DNA of 64,000 nt from Roseiarcus sp963787135 (GCA_963787135.1 CAWBBW010000021.1:59166-123165); one strand, 5' to 3'; shown: positions 48,363 to 58,514, numbered from the stretch's first letter. A program made the numbers and translations. Notes: generated by a model from the letters alone, not told the origin.

Positions 48363-49445
48363 CTATCGACCTCGCATGAGGTCGCCGAGAACCTGGGCGG
48401 CATACTCCACCATAGGGATGATCCGACCGTAATTCAGCCTCGTTGGCCCGATGACGCCGAGCACGCCCGCAATATGGTGGTCGCCCGAGCGCAGGGGAGC
48501 TGCAATCATCGACGACCCGGACAACGAGAAAAGCTTATTCTCAGAACCGATGAAAATCTTGACCCCGTCGCCGTTTTCGGCCCGGTGCAACAGATCGATG
48601 ACGTCGGTCTTGGTCTCCAGGTCCGCAAAGAGGGTTCGGATCCGTTCCAAATCGTCTGTCGCCCGAACGTCCCCAAGCAGATTGGCCTGGCCGCGAACGA
48701 TGAGCTGGTCGCGCGACTCCGACGCGCCGGACCATGATGCGAGACCCGCATCGACAAGTCGACCAGCGATCTCGTCGAGTTCCCGCCGCGCGTTGCGCCG
48801 GGCAGTCTCGATTTCCGCTGTCGCCTCCGAAAGGGTGCGTCCCCGCACCCTTGAGTTGAGATAATTACTAGCCTCAAGGAGCGCCGAGGCCGGCAAACCC
48901 TCGGGCGTAACGATGATCCGGTTCTCGATTGAGCCGTCCTCGGCGACGAGCACCGCCAACGCTCTGTCGGGTTCCAGCTGCACGAATTCGACATGCTTGA
49001 GGCGCGGATCGAATTTGGTCGTCAGCACGACGCCGGCGCCGCGGGTGAGGTCGGAAAGGAGGCTCGTCGTCTCGGTCAGCGCTCCCTCGAAGCCGCCGCC
49101 CTCCGCCGCGGCACGAACCTGGGTGTCAATCCGCGCGCGATCCTCGCGGCCAAGATCGCCGAATTCGAGCAAAGCATCGACGAAGAACCTCAGTCCGTGC
49201 TGCGTCGGAAGCCGCCCAGCGCTCGCATGCGGCGCGTAGATCAACCCCAACTCCTCGAGGTCCTGCATGACGTTTCGGACGGAGGCCGGGGACAGCGTAA
49301 TCGGCAGCATCCGCGAGAGATGCCGAGATCCAACGGGCTCTCCCGTCGAGAGATAGGATTCGACGATGCGGCGGAAAATCTCGCGCGAACGGGCGTTGAG
49401 ATTCGCCAAGGCGCCAGGTTCCGGACGGTCGACGGGAGCAGCCAT
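48363..49445 (-). CDS. hrcA: Heat-inducible transcription repressor HrcA
   Basis: The 360-residue repressor has an N-terminal winged helix (LNARSREIFRRIVESYLSTG, EPVGSRHLSRMLPITLSPAS then VRNVMQDLEELGLIYAPHAS and AGRLPTQHGLRFFVDALLEF) and the C-terminal dimer domain ending KIFIGSENKLFSLSGSSMIA then GVLGVIGPTRLNYGRIIPMV. HrcA binds CIRCE elements in front of groESL and related operons. No CIRCE (TTAGCACTC-N9-GAGTGCTAA) is seen in the 176 bp upstream, and grpE, the usual neighbour, is absent; hdeD follows instead. Confidence 0.97.
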   Translation of the reverse strand: MAAPVDRPEPGALANLNARSREIFRRIVESYLSTGEPVGSRHLSRMLPITLSPASVRNVMQDLEELGLIYAPHASAGRLPTQHGLRFFVDALLEFGDLGREDRARIDTQVRAAAEGGGFEGALTETTSLLSDLTRGAGVVLTTKFDPRLKHVEFVQLEPDRALAVLVAEDGSIENRIIVTPEGLPASALLEASNYLNSRVRGRTLSEATAEIETARRNARRELDEIAGRLVDAGLASWSGASESRDQLIVRGQANLLGDVRATDDLERIRTLFADLETKTDVIDLLHRAENGDGVKIFIGSENKLFSLSGSSMIAAPLRSGDHHIAGVLGVIGPTRLNYGRIIPMVEYAAQVLGDLMRGR

Positions 49446-49621
49446 ACATCAAGCATGGCGGGAAGGGGGGCGAGACGCAAGGCGGCGGCGCGCGCCTTTT
49501 CGTCGCGGGTCCGTACAGCCCGACGCCGCAACGCGTTCCGCAAAAAAGCCATCGAGACATTGCCGCCGATCCTGCTGCCTGCCTAGACTAGACTAGCAAT
49601 CTTTCCCTGGAGACAGTCCTC

Positions 49622-51304
49622 ATGCTCGTCGCATCGTCTCGAACCGGCGGCCGGATTCTGATCGATCAGCTTGTCGTTCAGGGCGTCGCCCGAGTGTATT
49701 GCGTGCCTGGCGAATCCTATCTCGCCGCCCTCGATGCGCTTCACGACTCTGCGGTTGAGGTGACGGTGTGCCGCCAGGAGGCGGGCGCGGCGATCATGGC
49801 GCTGACTGAGGGACGCCTGACGGGGCGACCGGGAATTTGTTTCGTCACGCGGGGTCCGGGCGCGACCAACGCCGCGCACGGCGTCCATATTGCCGAACAC
49901 GATTCCGCGCCGATGATCCTGTTCGTCGGTCAGGTCGAGCGCGCGATGCTGGGCCGCGGCGCCTTTCAGGAGATGGACTATCGGAGCTTTTTCGGCTCGA
50001 CCGCCAAATGGGTCGCCGAGATCAAAACTGCGGCGCAAATCCCCGAAATCGTCCATCGCGCGTTTCACGTCGCCATGCAGGGACGACCCGGACCGGTGGT
50101 CATCGCGCTGCCCGAGGACATGCTTTCTGAGACAGGCGAGGTGGTCGATGCGCCGCGCGCGATCGCGATCCCGATTTGGCCGGGTCTCACCCAAATGGCC
50201 GAGCTGCAAAAACTGCTTTGGAGCGCGCAGCGGCCGATCGCGATCCTTGGAGGGCCAGGCTGGACCGAACGCGCCAGCGCTGCGTTTGCTCGCTTCGCTC
50301 AGCGTTTCGACCTGCCCGTGGCCGGATCGTTCCGTCGCGCAAGCGCTTTCGACGGCGAGCACGAGAACTACGCCGGTGAAATCGGATTGTCCGCCAATCC
50401 GAAGCTCAAGGCGCGCATCGAGGGCGCCGATGTCGTCATGCTCGTCGGCGGGCGCATGTCGGAGGCCGCCGCGCAGGGTTACACGCTGTTCGACATTCCA
50501 GCGCCGCGGCAGCGGCTTGTTCATGTTCATGCGGACCCACAAGAGGTTGGCCGCAATTATCATCCGACGCTTGGAATCGTTGCGACTTCGCCTGAGTTCT
50601 GCGCTGCGCTTGAGGGCGTAGAGCCGCCAACCACGATTCCCTGGTCAGCCGGAACGCGTCAGGCGCGTGCGGACTATCTCGCCTGGAGCGAGCAAGCGCC
50701 GCCGAACCCCGGTCGGGTTCAGGTGAGCGATATCATGTTCGCGCTGCGCCGGCGCGTGCCGGACGCCATCTACACCACCGGCGCAGGCAACTTCGCCATC
50801 TGGGTTGGCCGATTCCTGCGCTTTCGTCGGGTCGAACAACAGATCGGGCCGACGTCCGGCTCGATGGGGTTTGGGCTGCCCGCCGCAATTGGGGCGGCGC
50901 GGGTCTTTCCGGGACGGACGGTCGTCTGTTTCGCGGGCGACGGCGATTTTCTGATGAACGGGCAAGAGTTCGCGACCGCGGTTCAGTACCATTTGCCGAT
51001 CCTGGTCGTGCTGATCGACAACGGCATCTACGGCACCATCCGGATGCATCAGGAGCGTGAGTTTCCCGGCCGTGTGGTCGCCACGAAGCTTCGAAATCCC
51101 GACTTCGCGGCTTACGCCCGCGCTTTTGGCGGCCATGGCGAGACGGTCGATGAGACCGCTGAATTTCTTCCGGCGTTCGAACGAGCGCTTGCTTCCGGAT
51201 TGCCCTCGATCATCCACGTCAAGATCGATCCGGAGGCGATCACTCCGACGACGACTCTGTCCGCGATCCGGTCGGCGGCGCTTGCGAAACGCGGCAGTTC
51301 GTGA
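49622..51304 (+). CDS. Thiamine-pyrophosphate-dependent enzyme (acetolactate-synthase-like), copy 1
   Basis: The 560-residue protein has an N-terminal TPP domain (QLVVQGVARVYCVPGESYLA, VTVCRQEAGAAIMALTEG with the catalytic Glu, ICFVTRGPGATNAAHGVHIA), a central domain (PIAILGGPGWTERASAAFAR, DVVMLVGGRMSEAAAQGYTL) and a C-terminal TPP-binding domain (TSGSMGFGLPAAIGAARVFP, VVCFAGDGDFLMNGQEFATA, VVLIDNGIYGTIRMHQEREF). The GDG...N pattern binds Mg-TPP. It resembles the large-subunit-only ilvB/ilvG-like enzymes; the substrate could be pyruvate or another 2-keto acid. No small regulatory subunit is nearby. Confidence 0.9.
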   Translation: MLVASSRTGGRILIDQLVVQGVARVYCVPGESYLAALDALHDSAVEVTVCRQEAGAAIMALTEGRLTGRPGICFVTRGPGATNAAHGVHIAEHDSAPMILFVGQVERAMLGRGAFQEMDYRSFFGSTAKWVAEIKTAAQIPEIVHRAFHVAMQGRPGPVVIALPEDMLSETGEVVDAPRAIAIPIWPGLTQMAELQKLLWSAQRPIAILGGPGWTERASAAFARFAQRFDLPVAGSFRRASAFDGEHENYAGEIGLSANPKLKARIEGADVVMLVGGRMSEAAAQGYTLFDIPAPRQRLVHVHADPQEVGRNYHPTLGIVATSPEFCAALEGVEPPTTIPWSAGTRQARADYLAWSEQAPPNPGRVQVSDIMFALRRRVPDAIYTTGAGNFAIWVGRFLRFRRVEQQIGPTSGSMGFGLPAAIGAARVFPGRTVVCFAGDGDFLMNGQEFATAVQYHLPILVVLIDNGIYGTIRMHQEREFPGRVVATKLRNPDFAAYARAFGGHGETVDETAEFLPAFERALASGLPSIIHVKIDPEAITPTTTLSAIRSAALAKRGSS

Positions 51305-51338
51305 TCCCGTCCGCTCCGATGCGCCCGCCTCCTTGTCT

Positions 51339-52634
51339 TCATTGCGACAAACCCGGCGCATAGGACGCGGGATCAAGGCTTGAGGGTCTTCCGGTCAGCG
51401 ACAGCTCGGTTTCCCGCGGAGGCGTGCGCGCGATAATCTCGCCACGACGAATGACAAGGAGCCGCGTTGCCCGCAGGCGCACAGCTTCGATCGGGTCCGC
51501 CGCCTGCAGAAGAACCATGTCGGCGTTGTTCCCGATCGCAAGCCCGTAACCGTCAAGCCCAAGGATTCGCGCCGGAATTTCCGTCACCGCGTCAAACGTC
51601 CAGCGGATCGCCTCGCGGCTTGTCATTGGCGCCCCATGCACCGCCATGTGGGCGACATCCAGCATGTCGGCGCCGCCTAGTCCGTACCAGGGGTCCATGA
51701 CGCAGTCCTGGCCCAGCGCGACCGGAACGCCGAGCGCCCGCATTTCCGCCACCCGCGTCATGCCGCGGCGTCGCGGATAGGTGTCGTGCCGCCCCTGCAA
51801 AGTGAGGTTAATCAGTGGATTGGCAATCGCGCAGATCCCGGATTCGGCGATCAGCGGCAGGAGCTTGGAGACGTAGTAATTGTCCATCGAATGCATCGAG
51901 GTCAGATGCGATCCCGTGGCGCGACCGCCGAGGCAGAGCCGGTGCGCCTCGCAGGCCAGCGTCTCGACGTGGCGCGACAGCGGATCGTCGCTTTCGTCGC
52001 AATGGAGATCGACCATGAGCCCGCGTCGCGCTGCGATTTCGCAGAGCGCCCTCACCGACGCGGCCCCCTCGGCCATCGTGCGTTCGAAATGGGGGATTCC
52101 GCCGACGACATCGACGCCAAGATCAAGGGCGCGTTCGAGGTTCTCCGCCGCGCTCGGCGAGCGGAAGTAGCCGTCCTGCGGGAAGGCGACGAGCTGCAAG
52201 TCGAGATAGGGCTTCACCCGCTTCTTCACTTCGAGCAGCGCTTCGACCGCCAGCAGGCGGTCATCGCAGATATCGACATGACTGCGCACGGCGAGCAGCC
52301 CTTGAGAGACCGCAAGGTCGCAGTAGCGCAACGCCCGCTCCGCGACGGCCTCGTGCGTCAGTTGCGGCTTGAGTTCCCCCCAAAGGGCGATTCCCTCCAG
52401 CAGCGTGCCCGAGAGATTGAGCCGCGGCAGACCGAGCGACAGGGTTGCATCCATGTGGAAATGGCAGTCGACAAACGGCGGCGACAGCAGATACCCGCGC
52501 GCGCCGATCACCTGCCTGGCTTCAGCCTCGATCCTCGGCTCAATCGCCGCGATGCGGCCGGCGGCGATGGCGACGTCCTGGCCCTTGCGGCCGTCCGGCA
52601 TCGTCGCGTCGCGCAAAATCGTGTCAAACTGCAT
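51339..52634 (-). CDS. CodA-like amidohydrolase (cytosine deaminase family), copy 1
   Basis: The 431-residue metal-dependent deaminase has a metal site VDCHFHMDATLSLGLPRLNL, then VRSHVDICDDRLLAVEALLE, LMVDLHCDESDDPLSRHVET (HCDE with catalytic Glu), TGSHLTSMHSMDNYYVSKLL (His), ANPLINLTLQGRHDTYPRRR and VALGQDCVMDPWYGLGGADM with the catalytic Asp. In E. coli CodA the last motif is GHDD; here it is GQDC, keeping the first Asp. Substrates of this family include cytosine, isocytosine and related amidines. It converges on the TPP enzyme. Confidence 0.9.
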   Translation of the reverse strand: MQFDTILRDATMPDGRKGQDVAIAAGRIAAIEPRIEAEARQVIGARGYLLSPPFVDCHFHMDATLSLGLPRLNLSGTLLEGIALWGELKPQLTHEAVAERALRYCDLAVSQGLLAVRSHVDICDDRLLAVEALLEVKKRVKPYLDLQLVAFPQDGYFRSPSAAENLERALDLGVDVVGGIPHFERTMAEGAASVRALCEIAARRGLMVDLHCDESDDPLSRHVETLACEAHRLCLGGRATGSHLTSMHSMDNYYVSKLLPLIAESGICAIANPLINLTLQGRHDTYPRRRGMTRVAEMRALGVPVALGQDCVMDPWYGLGGADMLDVAHMAVHGAPMTSREAIRWTFDAVTEIPARILGLDGYGLAIGNNADMVLLQAADPIEAVRLRATRLLVIRRGEIIARTPPRETELSLTGRPSSLDPASYAPGLSQ

Positions 52635-52744
52635 GACGGATAGAGCTCGTTGTCAGTCGCCGTGCGGCGCGAGTGCTGGTAGAACCATAGGACGGCGAGG
52701 GGTACCATGCCAATTGAGCGGGCGAGGACGGGAGCACTCCCAGT

Positions 52745-53344
52745 TCAGGCGCGTTTGCCCGACGCCCAGTCGAGCCCCTGCTCAAGCCGGTCATTGCCCC
52801 AGAAGACTTCGCCATCTTCCGTTACGAGGCTGGGGGCGCCGATAATTCCAAGCTCGGCCGCTCGTGCGTTTTCGGCCTTCAACAAAGCCTTGTTGGCGCT
52901 GTCCTCCGCCCGCGCGAAAATGTCCTCCGGATCAAGACCGAGTTTCGCCAGCAGATTGGCTATCGTCGCGCGATCGCCGATCGGCAGGCCTTCGCCGAAT
53001 TCCGCTGCGTAAACCCGGCGCGAAAACGCCGCCCGCTCCTCGCCGTCGAGCGCAAGCGCAACGCGAGCCGCAAGCAGGCTATTTTGCGGGAAAGGCTCCG
53101 GGCGCCTCAACGGCAGCCCGAGCGCGCCGCAGATTCGATCCATGTCGCGCCACATGTATCGGCCCTTCGCGGGGTATATGTTGAAGGGCGAGTCGCGCCA
53201 GCCGTTCGCGGCGAGGATCGGTCCGAGCAGGAAGGGCCGCCAGGTCAGTTCGACGGCGCGCGCCCTGGCGAGCGAAGCTGCTCGCATCGCCGCCGGGTAG
53301 GAGTAGGTGCTGGCGAACTCATACCAGAATTCCGCCGCCGCCAT
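52745..53344 (-). CDS. 2-hydroxychromene-2-carboxylate isomerase-like protein, copy 1
   Basis: The 199-residue DsbA/GST-kappa-fold protein starts AEFWYEFASTYSYPAAMRAA, with Ser/Thr in place of a CxxC. Then come LTWRPFLLGPILAANGWRDS, SPFNIYPAKGRYMWRDMDRI, AFSRRVYAAEFGEGLPIGDR and GIIGAPSLVTEDGEVFWGND (cis-Pro loop and C-terminal WG.DRLE). This is the glutathione-dependent HCCA isomerase family of naphthalene-type catabolism, whose members often act elsewhere. Confidence 0.92.
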   Translation of the reverse strand: MAAAEFWYEFASTYSYPAAMRAASLARARAVELTWRPFLLGPILAANGWRDSPFNIYPAKGRYMWRDMDRICGALGLPLRRPEPFPQNSLLAARVALALDGEERAAFSRRVYAAEFGEGLPIGDRATIANLLAKLGLDPEDIFARAEDSANKALLKAENARAAELGIIGAPSLVTEDGEVFWGNDRLEQGLDWASGKRA

Positions 53345-53420
53345 CGCGCCCTCCGCCTTTCGCCCTCAAGTTTGGCACGGAGCGGAGAGGCGGGCAAAGA
53401 CGGTCGCCCGCAAAAGGAAA

Positions 53421-53446
53421 AGCCGCCCCGTCGAAACGGGGCGGCT
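53421..53446 (-). terminator. Rho-independent terminator, copy 1
   Basis: An 11-bp perfect stem (AGCCGCCCCGT/ACGGGGCGGCT) with a CGAA loop is followed on the minus strand by TTTTCCTTTT. It lies 33 bp beyond the stop of the small secreted protein gene. Confidence 0.85.
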
Positions 53447-53479
53447 CAGTTCCTAGAGGTGCTTTCGAAGCCGATCAGC

Positions 53480-53707
53480 TCATTGCGGCGCGGCCGGGGC
53501 TGGCGCAGCGGGTGTCTTCATTTTCATGCTGCTGCTCATGTGCTTCTTGTGCTTGGTGGATTTCGCCTTCATCGGCTTGGCCATCGTGTCGGACGCGGCG
53601 CCGGCGGCGGGAGCGGCCGGGGTGGTGGTGTCGGTCTGAGCGAAGGCGGCGAGGGGCGACAGGACGAGCGCGGCGCTGAGGCCGAAAGCGGCGACTTTCT
53701 TGAACAT
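53480..53707 (-). CDS. Small exported Ala/Lys/Met-rich protein, copy 1
   Basis: The 75-residue product has a signal peptide (MFKKVAAFGLSAALVLSPLA then AFAQ) and a mature part of low complexity: TDTTTPAAPAAGAASDTMAK then PMKAKSTKHKKHMSSSMKMK. His, Lys and Met residues are concentrated. Similar small cationic secreted proteins are common in alphaproteobacteria and have no assigned role; metal binding by the His/Met cluster is speculation. It has its own strong terminator. Confidence 0.75.
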   Translation of the reverse strand: MFKKVAAFGLSAALVLSPLAAFAQTDTTTPAAPAAGAASDTMAKPMKAKSTKHKKHMSSSMKMKTPAAPAPAAPQ

Positions 53708-53865
53708 GGGGCTTTTCTCCAGAGCGAGTCGTTCGAACTCGTCGTTGTTTGCACGGCGCTGGATGCGCCATTCCAGATGAATTGAGAATGAACACGGAAA
53801 GCAGGTCCGCCGGGCGAACCGCAGCCCCGTTTGACGCGGTAAACGGCGCTCCCTTATGTACGCCC

Positions 53866-54958
53866 ATGTCGCACAACAGTTTCGGCCATCTCTTTCGTGT
53901 CACGACCTTCGGCGAGAGCCATGGGGCGGGAATCGGATGTGTCGTCGACGGCTGCCCGCCGCGTATTCCGCTGGAGGCGCCGGATATCCAGGCCGAACTC
54001 GACCGGAGACGGCCGGGAACCTCGCGCTTCACCACCCAGCGGCGCGAGCCGGACGAGGCGCGCATCCTCTCGGGCGTCATGATCGACGAGGGCTCGGGGC
54101 GGCAGGTGACCACGGGCACGCCGATCGGCGTCTTTATCGACAATGTCGACCAGCGCTCCAAGGACTATGGGGAGATCAAGGACAAGTATCGCCCCGGCCA
54201 CGCCGACTACGTCTATGACGCCAAATACGGCATTCGCGATTATCGCGGCGGCGGGCGCTCGTCGGCGCGCGAGACGGCGGCGCGCGTCGCCGCGGGCGCC
54301 ATCGCCCGCAAGGTCGTCCCGGGCGTGCGCATCCGCGGCGCGCTCGTGCAAATGGGGACGCTCAAGATCGACCGGGCGCGCTGGGATTGGGACGAGGTCG
54401 GACAAGAACCCGTTCTTCTGCCCGGACGCTGAGGCCGCCGCGCGCTTCGCTGACTATCTCGACGAGATCCGCAAAGCTGGCTCCTCGATCGGCGCTGTCC
54501 TTGAGATCGTTGCCGAGGGCGTTCCGGCAGGATGGGGAGCGCCGATCTATGGCAAGCTCGACGCGGAGCTCGCAAGCGCGCTGATGAGCGTCAACGCCGT
54601 GAAGGGCGTCGAGATCGGCGACGGCTTCGCCGCTGCCGAGCTCTCGGGCGAAGAGAACGCCGACGAGATGCGCCGGGGCAATGACGGGCAGCCGCGCTTT
54701 CTCTCCAACCACGCCGGCGGGATTCTCGGCGGCATCTCGACCGGGCAGCCGATCGTCGCGCGCTTCGCGGTGAAGCCGACATCCTCGATCCTTTCGCCGC
54801 GCCGGACGATCACGCGCGCCTTCGAGGAGACCGAGATCGTCACCAAAGGCCGCCACGATCCGTGCGTCGGGATTCGCGCGGTGCCCATCGGCGAGGCGAT
54901 GATGGCATGCGTGCTCGCGGACGCCTTTCTGCGGCATCGGGGGCAGGTCGGCGGCTGA
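53866..54958 (+). pseudogene. aroC: Chorismate synthase, copy 1 (frameshifted)
   Basis: Identical to copy 2 (61075-62166) over nearly its whole length except for one extra G near 54401 (GAGGTCGGACAAG versus GAGGTGGACAAG), which truncates the frame after WDWDEV. Start MSHNSFGHLFRVTTFGESHG. The remaining sequence is fully conserved, with no sign of further decay. Confidence 0.9.
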
Positions 54959-55022
54959 CGGCCTTCATGATTGCGTCGCGCCGGCATTGTTTCATGCAGT
55001 CAGTTGAATCGGAGGCGTGCGA

Positions 55023-56720
55023 ATGTCGGGACGTGGGCAGGGAGTGACGCGGCGCGAGGTGCTGGTCGGGGCGGCGAGCGGCCTGGCGTTGGCCGCGTTC
55101 GAACCGGGCGAGGCGCATGCGCAGGACGCAGGCGGCGCGACGGTCGCAGGGCAGGTGTTCGAGGACCGGGATGGTTCGGGTCTCGCGAGCGCCGCCAATC
55201 CGGGCGTCGCCAACGTGCTTGTCTCCAACGGCCGCGACGTGGTCGCGACCGGGCCGGACGGCCGGTACACGCTGCCGCTGCCGGACGAAGCGACGATTTT
55301 CGTCATCAAGCCCGCTGGCTTCATGCCGCCGCTCGACCCCTTGACCAACCTTCCGCGCTTCTACCGACATCATCAGCCCAAGGGTTCGCCCGCCTCGCTC
55401 AACCTGACTTTCGAGGGCCTTGCCCCGACGGGACCGATGCCCGCCTCGCTCGACTTTGCGCTGAAGCGCCAGGACGAGCCGAACGCGTTCGACGTCGTGA
55501 TGGTGACCGATCCGCAGCCCGAGTCCGAGGCGGAGGTCGATTTCATCCGCGAGGACCTGATCGAAGCGCTGGCCGGGACGCAGGCGAAGTTCGGGCTCAC
55601 CGCCGGCGACATCATGTTCGACGATCTTTCGCTCTATCCGCGGCTCAACGCGATCATGGGCACGATCGGCCTGCCGTGGTGGAATATCGGCGGCAATCAC
55701 GACCTCAATTTCGAGGCGCCGGACCGCGCTTATAGCCGCGAAACCTACAAGCGCTTCTTCGGCCCGAACTACTACGCCTTCTTCTACGGCCAGGCCCTCT
55801 TCCTCATGCTCGACGACGTCGACTATCTCGGCCCGAATCCGGCAAAGCCGCGCGTCTCGGGCAAATACGAGGGACGGCTCGACGAGGCGCAGCTCGAATT
55901 CATTCGCGGCGTTCTGGCGCAGACGCCGCCCGACACGCTCGTCGTCGCGGTCCTCCATATTCCGATCAGGACCTATCTTGACGACGACACCTACCAGAAC
56001 CTCGTCAACAGGGAGGCGCTGTTCCGGCTGCTCGAGGGGCGGAAATATACGGTGAGCTTCGCCGGCCACACCCACACCACCGAGCATCATTATTTCGGCG
56101 CCGCCGACGGCTGGAACGGCGCCGAGCCGCACCACCATCATGTGCTGACCGCGCTATCGGGTTCGTGGTGGAGCGGACCCTTCGACCATCGCGGCGTCGC
56201 CGCGGCCGACAGCCGCGACGGCACGCCGAACGGCTTTCATATCCTCTCGATCGATGGCGCGAGCTACGCGACGCGCTTCGTCCCGGCCAAGGAGCCGAAC
56301 GGGCGGCAGATGAGGCTTTCGATCGAGAGCCGCTTCCATGGCGCCAGCAAGGACACCGATCCCGCGTTCCGCCAGGAGCAGGTGCTGGGCTCGCCGATCC
56401 CGAGCGCCGCGCTCTACGCCTCGACCCTGATCGCCAACGTGTTCGACGGCGGCGACAAGACCAGGGTCACGATGACCATCGGCGACCGGCCGCCTGCGCC
56501 GATGACCCGCGAGTCCCGGCCCGACCCCTTCGTCGAGGAGGTGTTCGCCCGCAACGCAGCGACCAAGAAATATTGGGTCACGGCCGATAATTGCTCCCAC
56601 CTCTGGACCGCCCGCCTGCCCGCCGACCTTAAGCCCGGCGCCTATCGGGTCGTGGTCGAAGCGGTCGACGAATACGGCCGGACGCTGACCGGGCGCCTCG
56701 CGCTCGAAGTGACGGGGTAG
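55023..56720 (+). CDS. Tat-exported calcineurin-like phosphoesterase, copy 1
   Basis: The ATG at 55023 (7 bp after GGAGG) gives 565 residues. The N-terminus VTRREVLVGAASGLALAAFE is a twin-arginine signal. Then come an SdrB-like beta domain (VAGQVFEDRDGSGLASAANP) and the metallophosphoesterase core DVVMVTDPQPESEAEVDFIR, AGDIMFDDLSLYPRLNAIMG, WWNIGGNHDLNFEAPDRAYS (GNHD), VVAVLHIPIRTYLDDDTYQN and VSFAGHTHTTEHHYFGAADG (GHTH). A C-terminal beta domain closes with YRVVVEAVDEYGRTLTGRLA. Pfam-type order is MetallophosN, Metallophos, MetallophosC. It is a periplasmic phosphohydrolase of unknown substrate. Confidence 0.92.
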   Translation: MSGRGQGVTRREVLVGAASGLALAAFEPGEAHAQDAGGATVAGQVFEDRDGSGLASAANPGVANVLVSNGRDVVATGPDGRYTLPLPDEATIFVIKPAGFMPPLDPLTNLPRFYRHHQPKGSPASLNLTFEGLAPTGPMPASLDFALKRQDEPNAFDVVMVTDPQPESEAEVDFIREDLIEALAGTQAKFGLTAGDIMFDDLSLYPRLNAIMGTIGLPWWNIGGNHDLNFEAPDRAYSRETYKRFFGPNYYAFFYGQALFLMLDDVDYLGPNPAKPRVSGKYEGRLDEAQLEFIRGVLAQTPPDTLVVAVLHIPIRTYLDDDTYQNLVNREALFRLLEGRKYTVSFAGHTHTTEHHYFGAADGWNGAEPHHHHVLTALSGSWWSGPFDHRGVAAADSRDGTPNGFHILSIDGASYATRFVPAKEPNGRQMRLSIESRFHGASKDTDPAFRQEQVLGSPIPSAALYASTLIANVFDGGDKTRVTMTIGDRPPAPMTRESRPDPFVEEVFARNAATKKYWVTADNCSHLWTARLPADLKPGAYRVVVEAVDEYGRTLTGRLALEVTG

Positions 56721-56737
56721 TGCGGGGCGCGGGCGGC

Positions 56738-56793
56738 GTACACGTTTGGCAGCGACTCAATCTTTTCAGAGGCTTGGGCGCCGTTTTCTGTCG
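56738..56793 (+). repeat. 56-bp downstream element, copy C
   Basis: Located 17 bp after the phosphoesterase stop and 7 bp before the start of duplication copy 2. Gap-free alignment to copies A, B and D; it differs from D at one base in the overlapping 56 positions. Confidence 0.8.
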
Positions 56794-56831
56794 CGATTTG
56801 GACTAGCAATCTTTCCCTGGAGACGGTCCTC

Positions 56832-58514
56832 ATGCCCATCGCATCGTCTCGATCCGGCGGCCAGATTCTCATCGACCAGCTCGTGGTTCAGGGTGTCGAC
56901 CACGTCCATTGCGTACCGGGCAAATCCTATCTGGCCGCTCTCGACGCTTTCACAACTCCGCAATTGAGGTCGTGGTGTGCCGCCAGGAGGCGGGGGCGGC
57001 GATCATGGCGCTGACTGTAGGGACGCCTGACAGGGCGACCGGGAATATGCTTCGTCACGCGGGGTCCGGGCGCGACCAACGCCGCGCACGGCGTCCATAT
57101 TGCCGAACACGATTCCGCGCCGATGATCCTGTTCGTCGGTCAGGTCGAGCGCGCGATGCTGGGCCGCGGCGCCTTTCAGGAGATGGACTATCGGGGCTTT
57201 TTCGGCTCGACCGCCAAATGGGTCGCCGAGATCAAAACTGCGGCGCAAATTCCCGAAATCGTCCATCGCGCGTTTCACATCGCCATGCAGGGACGACCCG
57301 GGCCGGTAGTCATCGCGCTGCCCGAGGACATGCTTTCTGAGACAGGCGAGGTGGTCGATGCGCCGCGCGCGATCGCGATGCCGATTTGGCCGGGTCTCAC
57401 CCAAATGGCCGAGTTGCAAAAAATGCTTTGGAGCGCGCAGCGGCCGATAGCGATCCTTGGGGGGCCAGGCTGGACCGAACGCGCCAGCGCTGCGTTTGCT
57501 CGCTTCGCTCAGCGTTTCGACCTGCCCGTGGCCGGATCGTTCCGTCGCGCAAGCGCTTTCGACGGCGAGCACGAGAACTACGCCGGTGAAATCGGGTTGT
57601 CCGCCAATCCGAAGCTCAAGGCGCGCATCGAGGGCGCCGATGTCGTCATGCTCGTCGGCGGGCGCATGTCGGAGGCCGCCGCGCAGGGCTACACGCTGTT
57701 CGACATTCCAGCGCCGCGGCAGCGGCTTGTTCATGTTCATGCGGACCCACAAGAGATCGGCCGCAATTATCATCCGACCCTTGGAATCGTTGCGACTTCG
57801 CCTGAGTTCTGCGCTGCGCTTGAGGGCGTAGAGCCGCCAACCACAATTCCCTGGTCAGCCGGAACGCGTCAGGCGCGTGCGGACTATCTCGCCTGGAGCG
57901 AGCAAGCGCCGCCAAACCCCGGTCGGGTTCAGGTGAGCGATATCATGTTCGCGCTGCGCCGGCGCGTGCCGGACGCCATCTACACCACCGGCGCAGGCAA
58001 CTTCGCCATCTGGGTTGGCCGATTCTTGCGCTTTCGTCGGGTCGAACAACAGATCGGGCCGACGTCCGGCTCGATGGGGTTTGGGCTGCCCGCCGCAATT
58101 GGGGCGGCGCGGGTCTTTCCGGGACGGACGGTCGTCTGTTTCGCGGGCGACGGCGATTTTCTGATGAACGGGCAAGAGTTCGCGACCGCGGTTCAGTACC
58201 ATTTGCCGATCCTGGTCGTGCTGATCGACAACGGCATCTACGGCACCATCCGGATGCATCAGGAGCGTGAGTTTCCCGGCCGTGTGGTCGCCACGAAGCT
58301 TCGAAATCCCGACTTCGCGGCTTACGCCCGCGCTTTTGGCGGCCATGGCGAGACGGTCGATGAGACCGCTGAATTTCTTCCGGCGTTCGAACGAGCGCTT
58401 GCTTCCGGATTGCCCTCGATCATCCACGTCAAGATCGATCCGGAGGCGATCACTCCGACGACGACTCTGTCCGCGATCCGGTCGGCGGCGCTTGCGAAAC
58501 GCGGCAGTTCGTGA
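56832..58514 (+). pseudogene. Thiamine-pyrophosphate-dependent enzyme, copy 2 (frameshifted N-terminus)
   Basis: Start MPIASSRSGGQILIDQLVVQ. Relative to copy 1 a base is missing near 56949 and an extra base is present near 57018. Together they restore the frame, but an in-frame stop (57012-57014) lies between them, within the segment carrying the catalytic CRQE. From 57123 onwards the protein is intact and nearly identical to copy 1. The N-terminal 70 codons are diverged (VDHVHCVPGKSYLAALDAF versus VARVYCVPGESYLAALDAL). Confidence 0.85.

Larger units (their letters stand above)
49591..56800. repeat. Tandem duplication, copy 1 (7,210 bp unit)
   Basis: The unit begins at GACTAGCAATCTTTCCCTGG and ends just before the same sequence at 56801. 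It contains six genes in fixed order. Copy 2 follows directly in the same orientation. The flank to the left (49561-49590) does not match the DNA left of copy 2, which fixes the boundary. Confidence 0.95.

Noticed and set aside
53421..53446. GC-rich hairpin first considered as a palindromic repeat of the dispersed families
   Set aside because: Its T-rich tail on the minus strand and place after a small gene make it an ordinary terminator, and it shares no sequence with the dispersed repeats.
54840..56141. 433-codon minus-strand frame opposite the phosphoesterase, repeated in copy 2 (62048-63349)
   Set aside because: Conserved only because the sense gene is duplicated; the sequence lacks any family motif.
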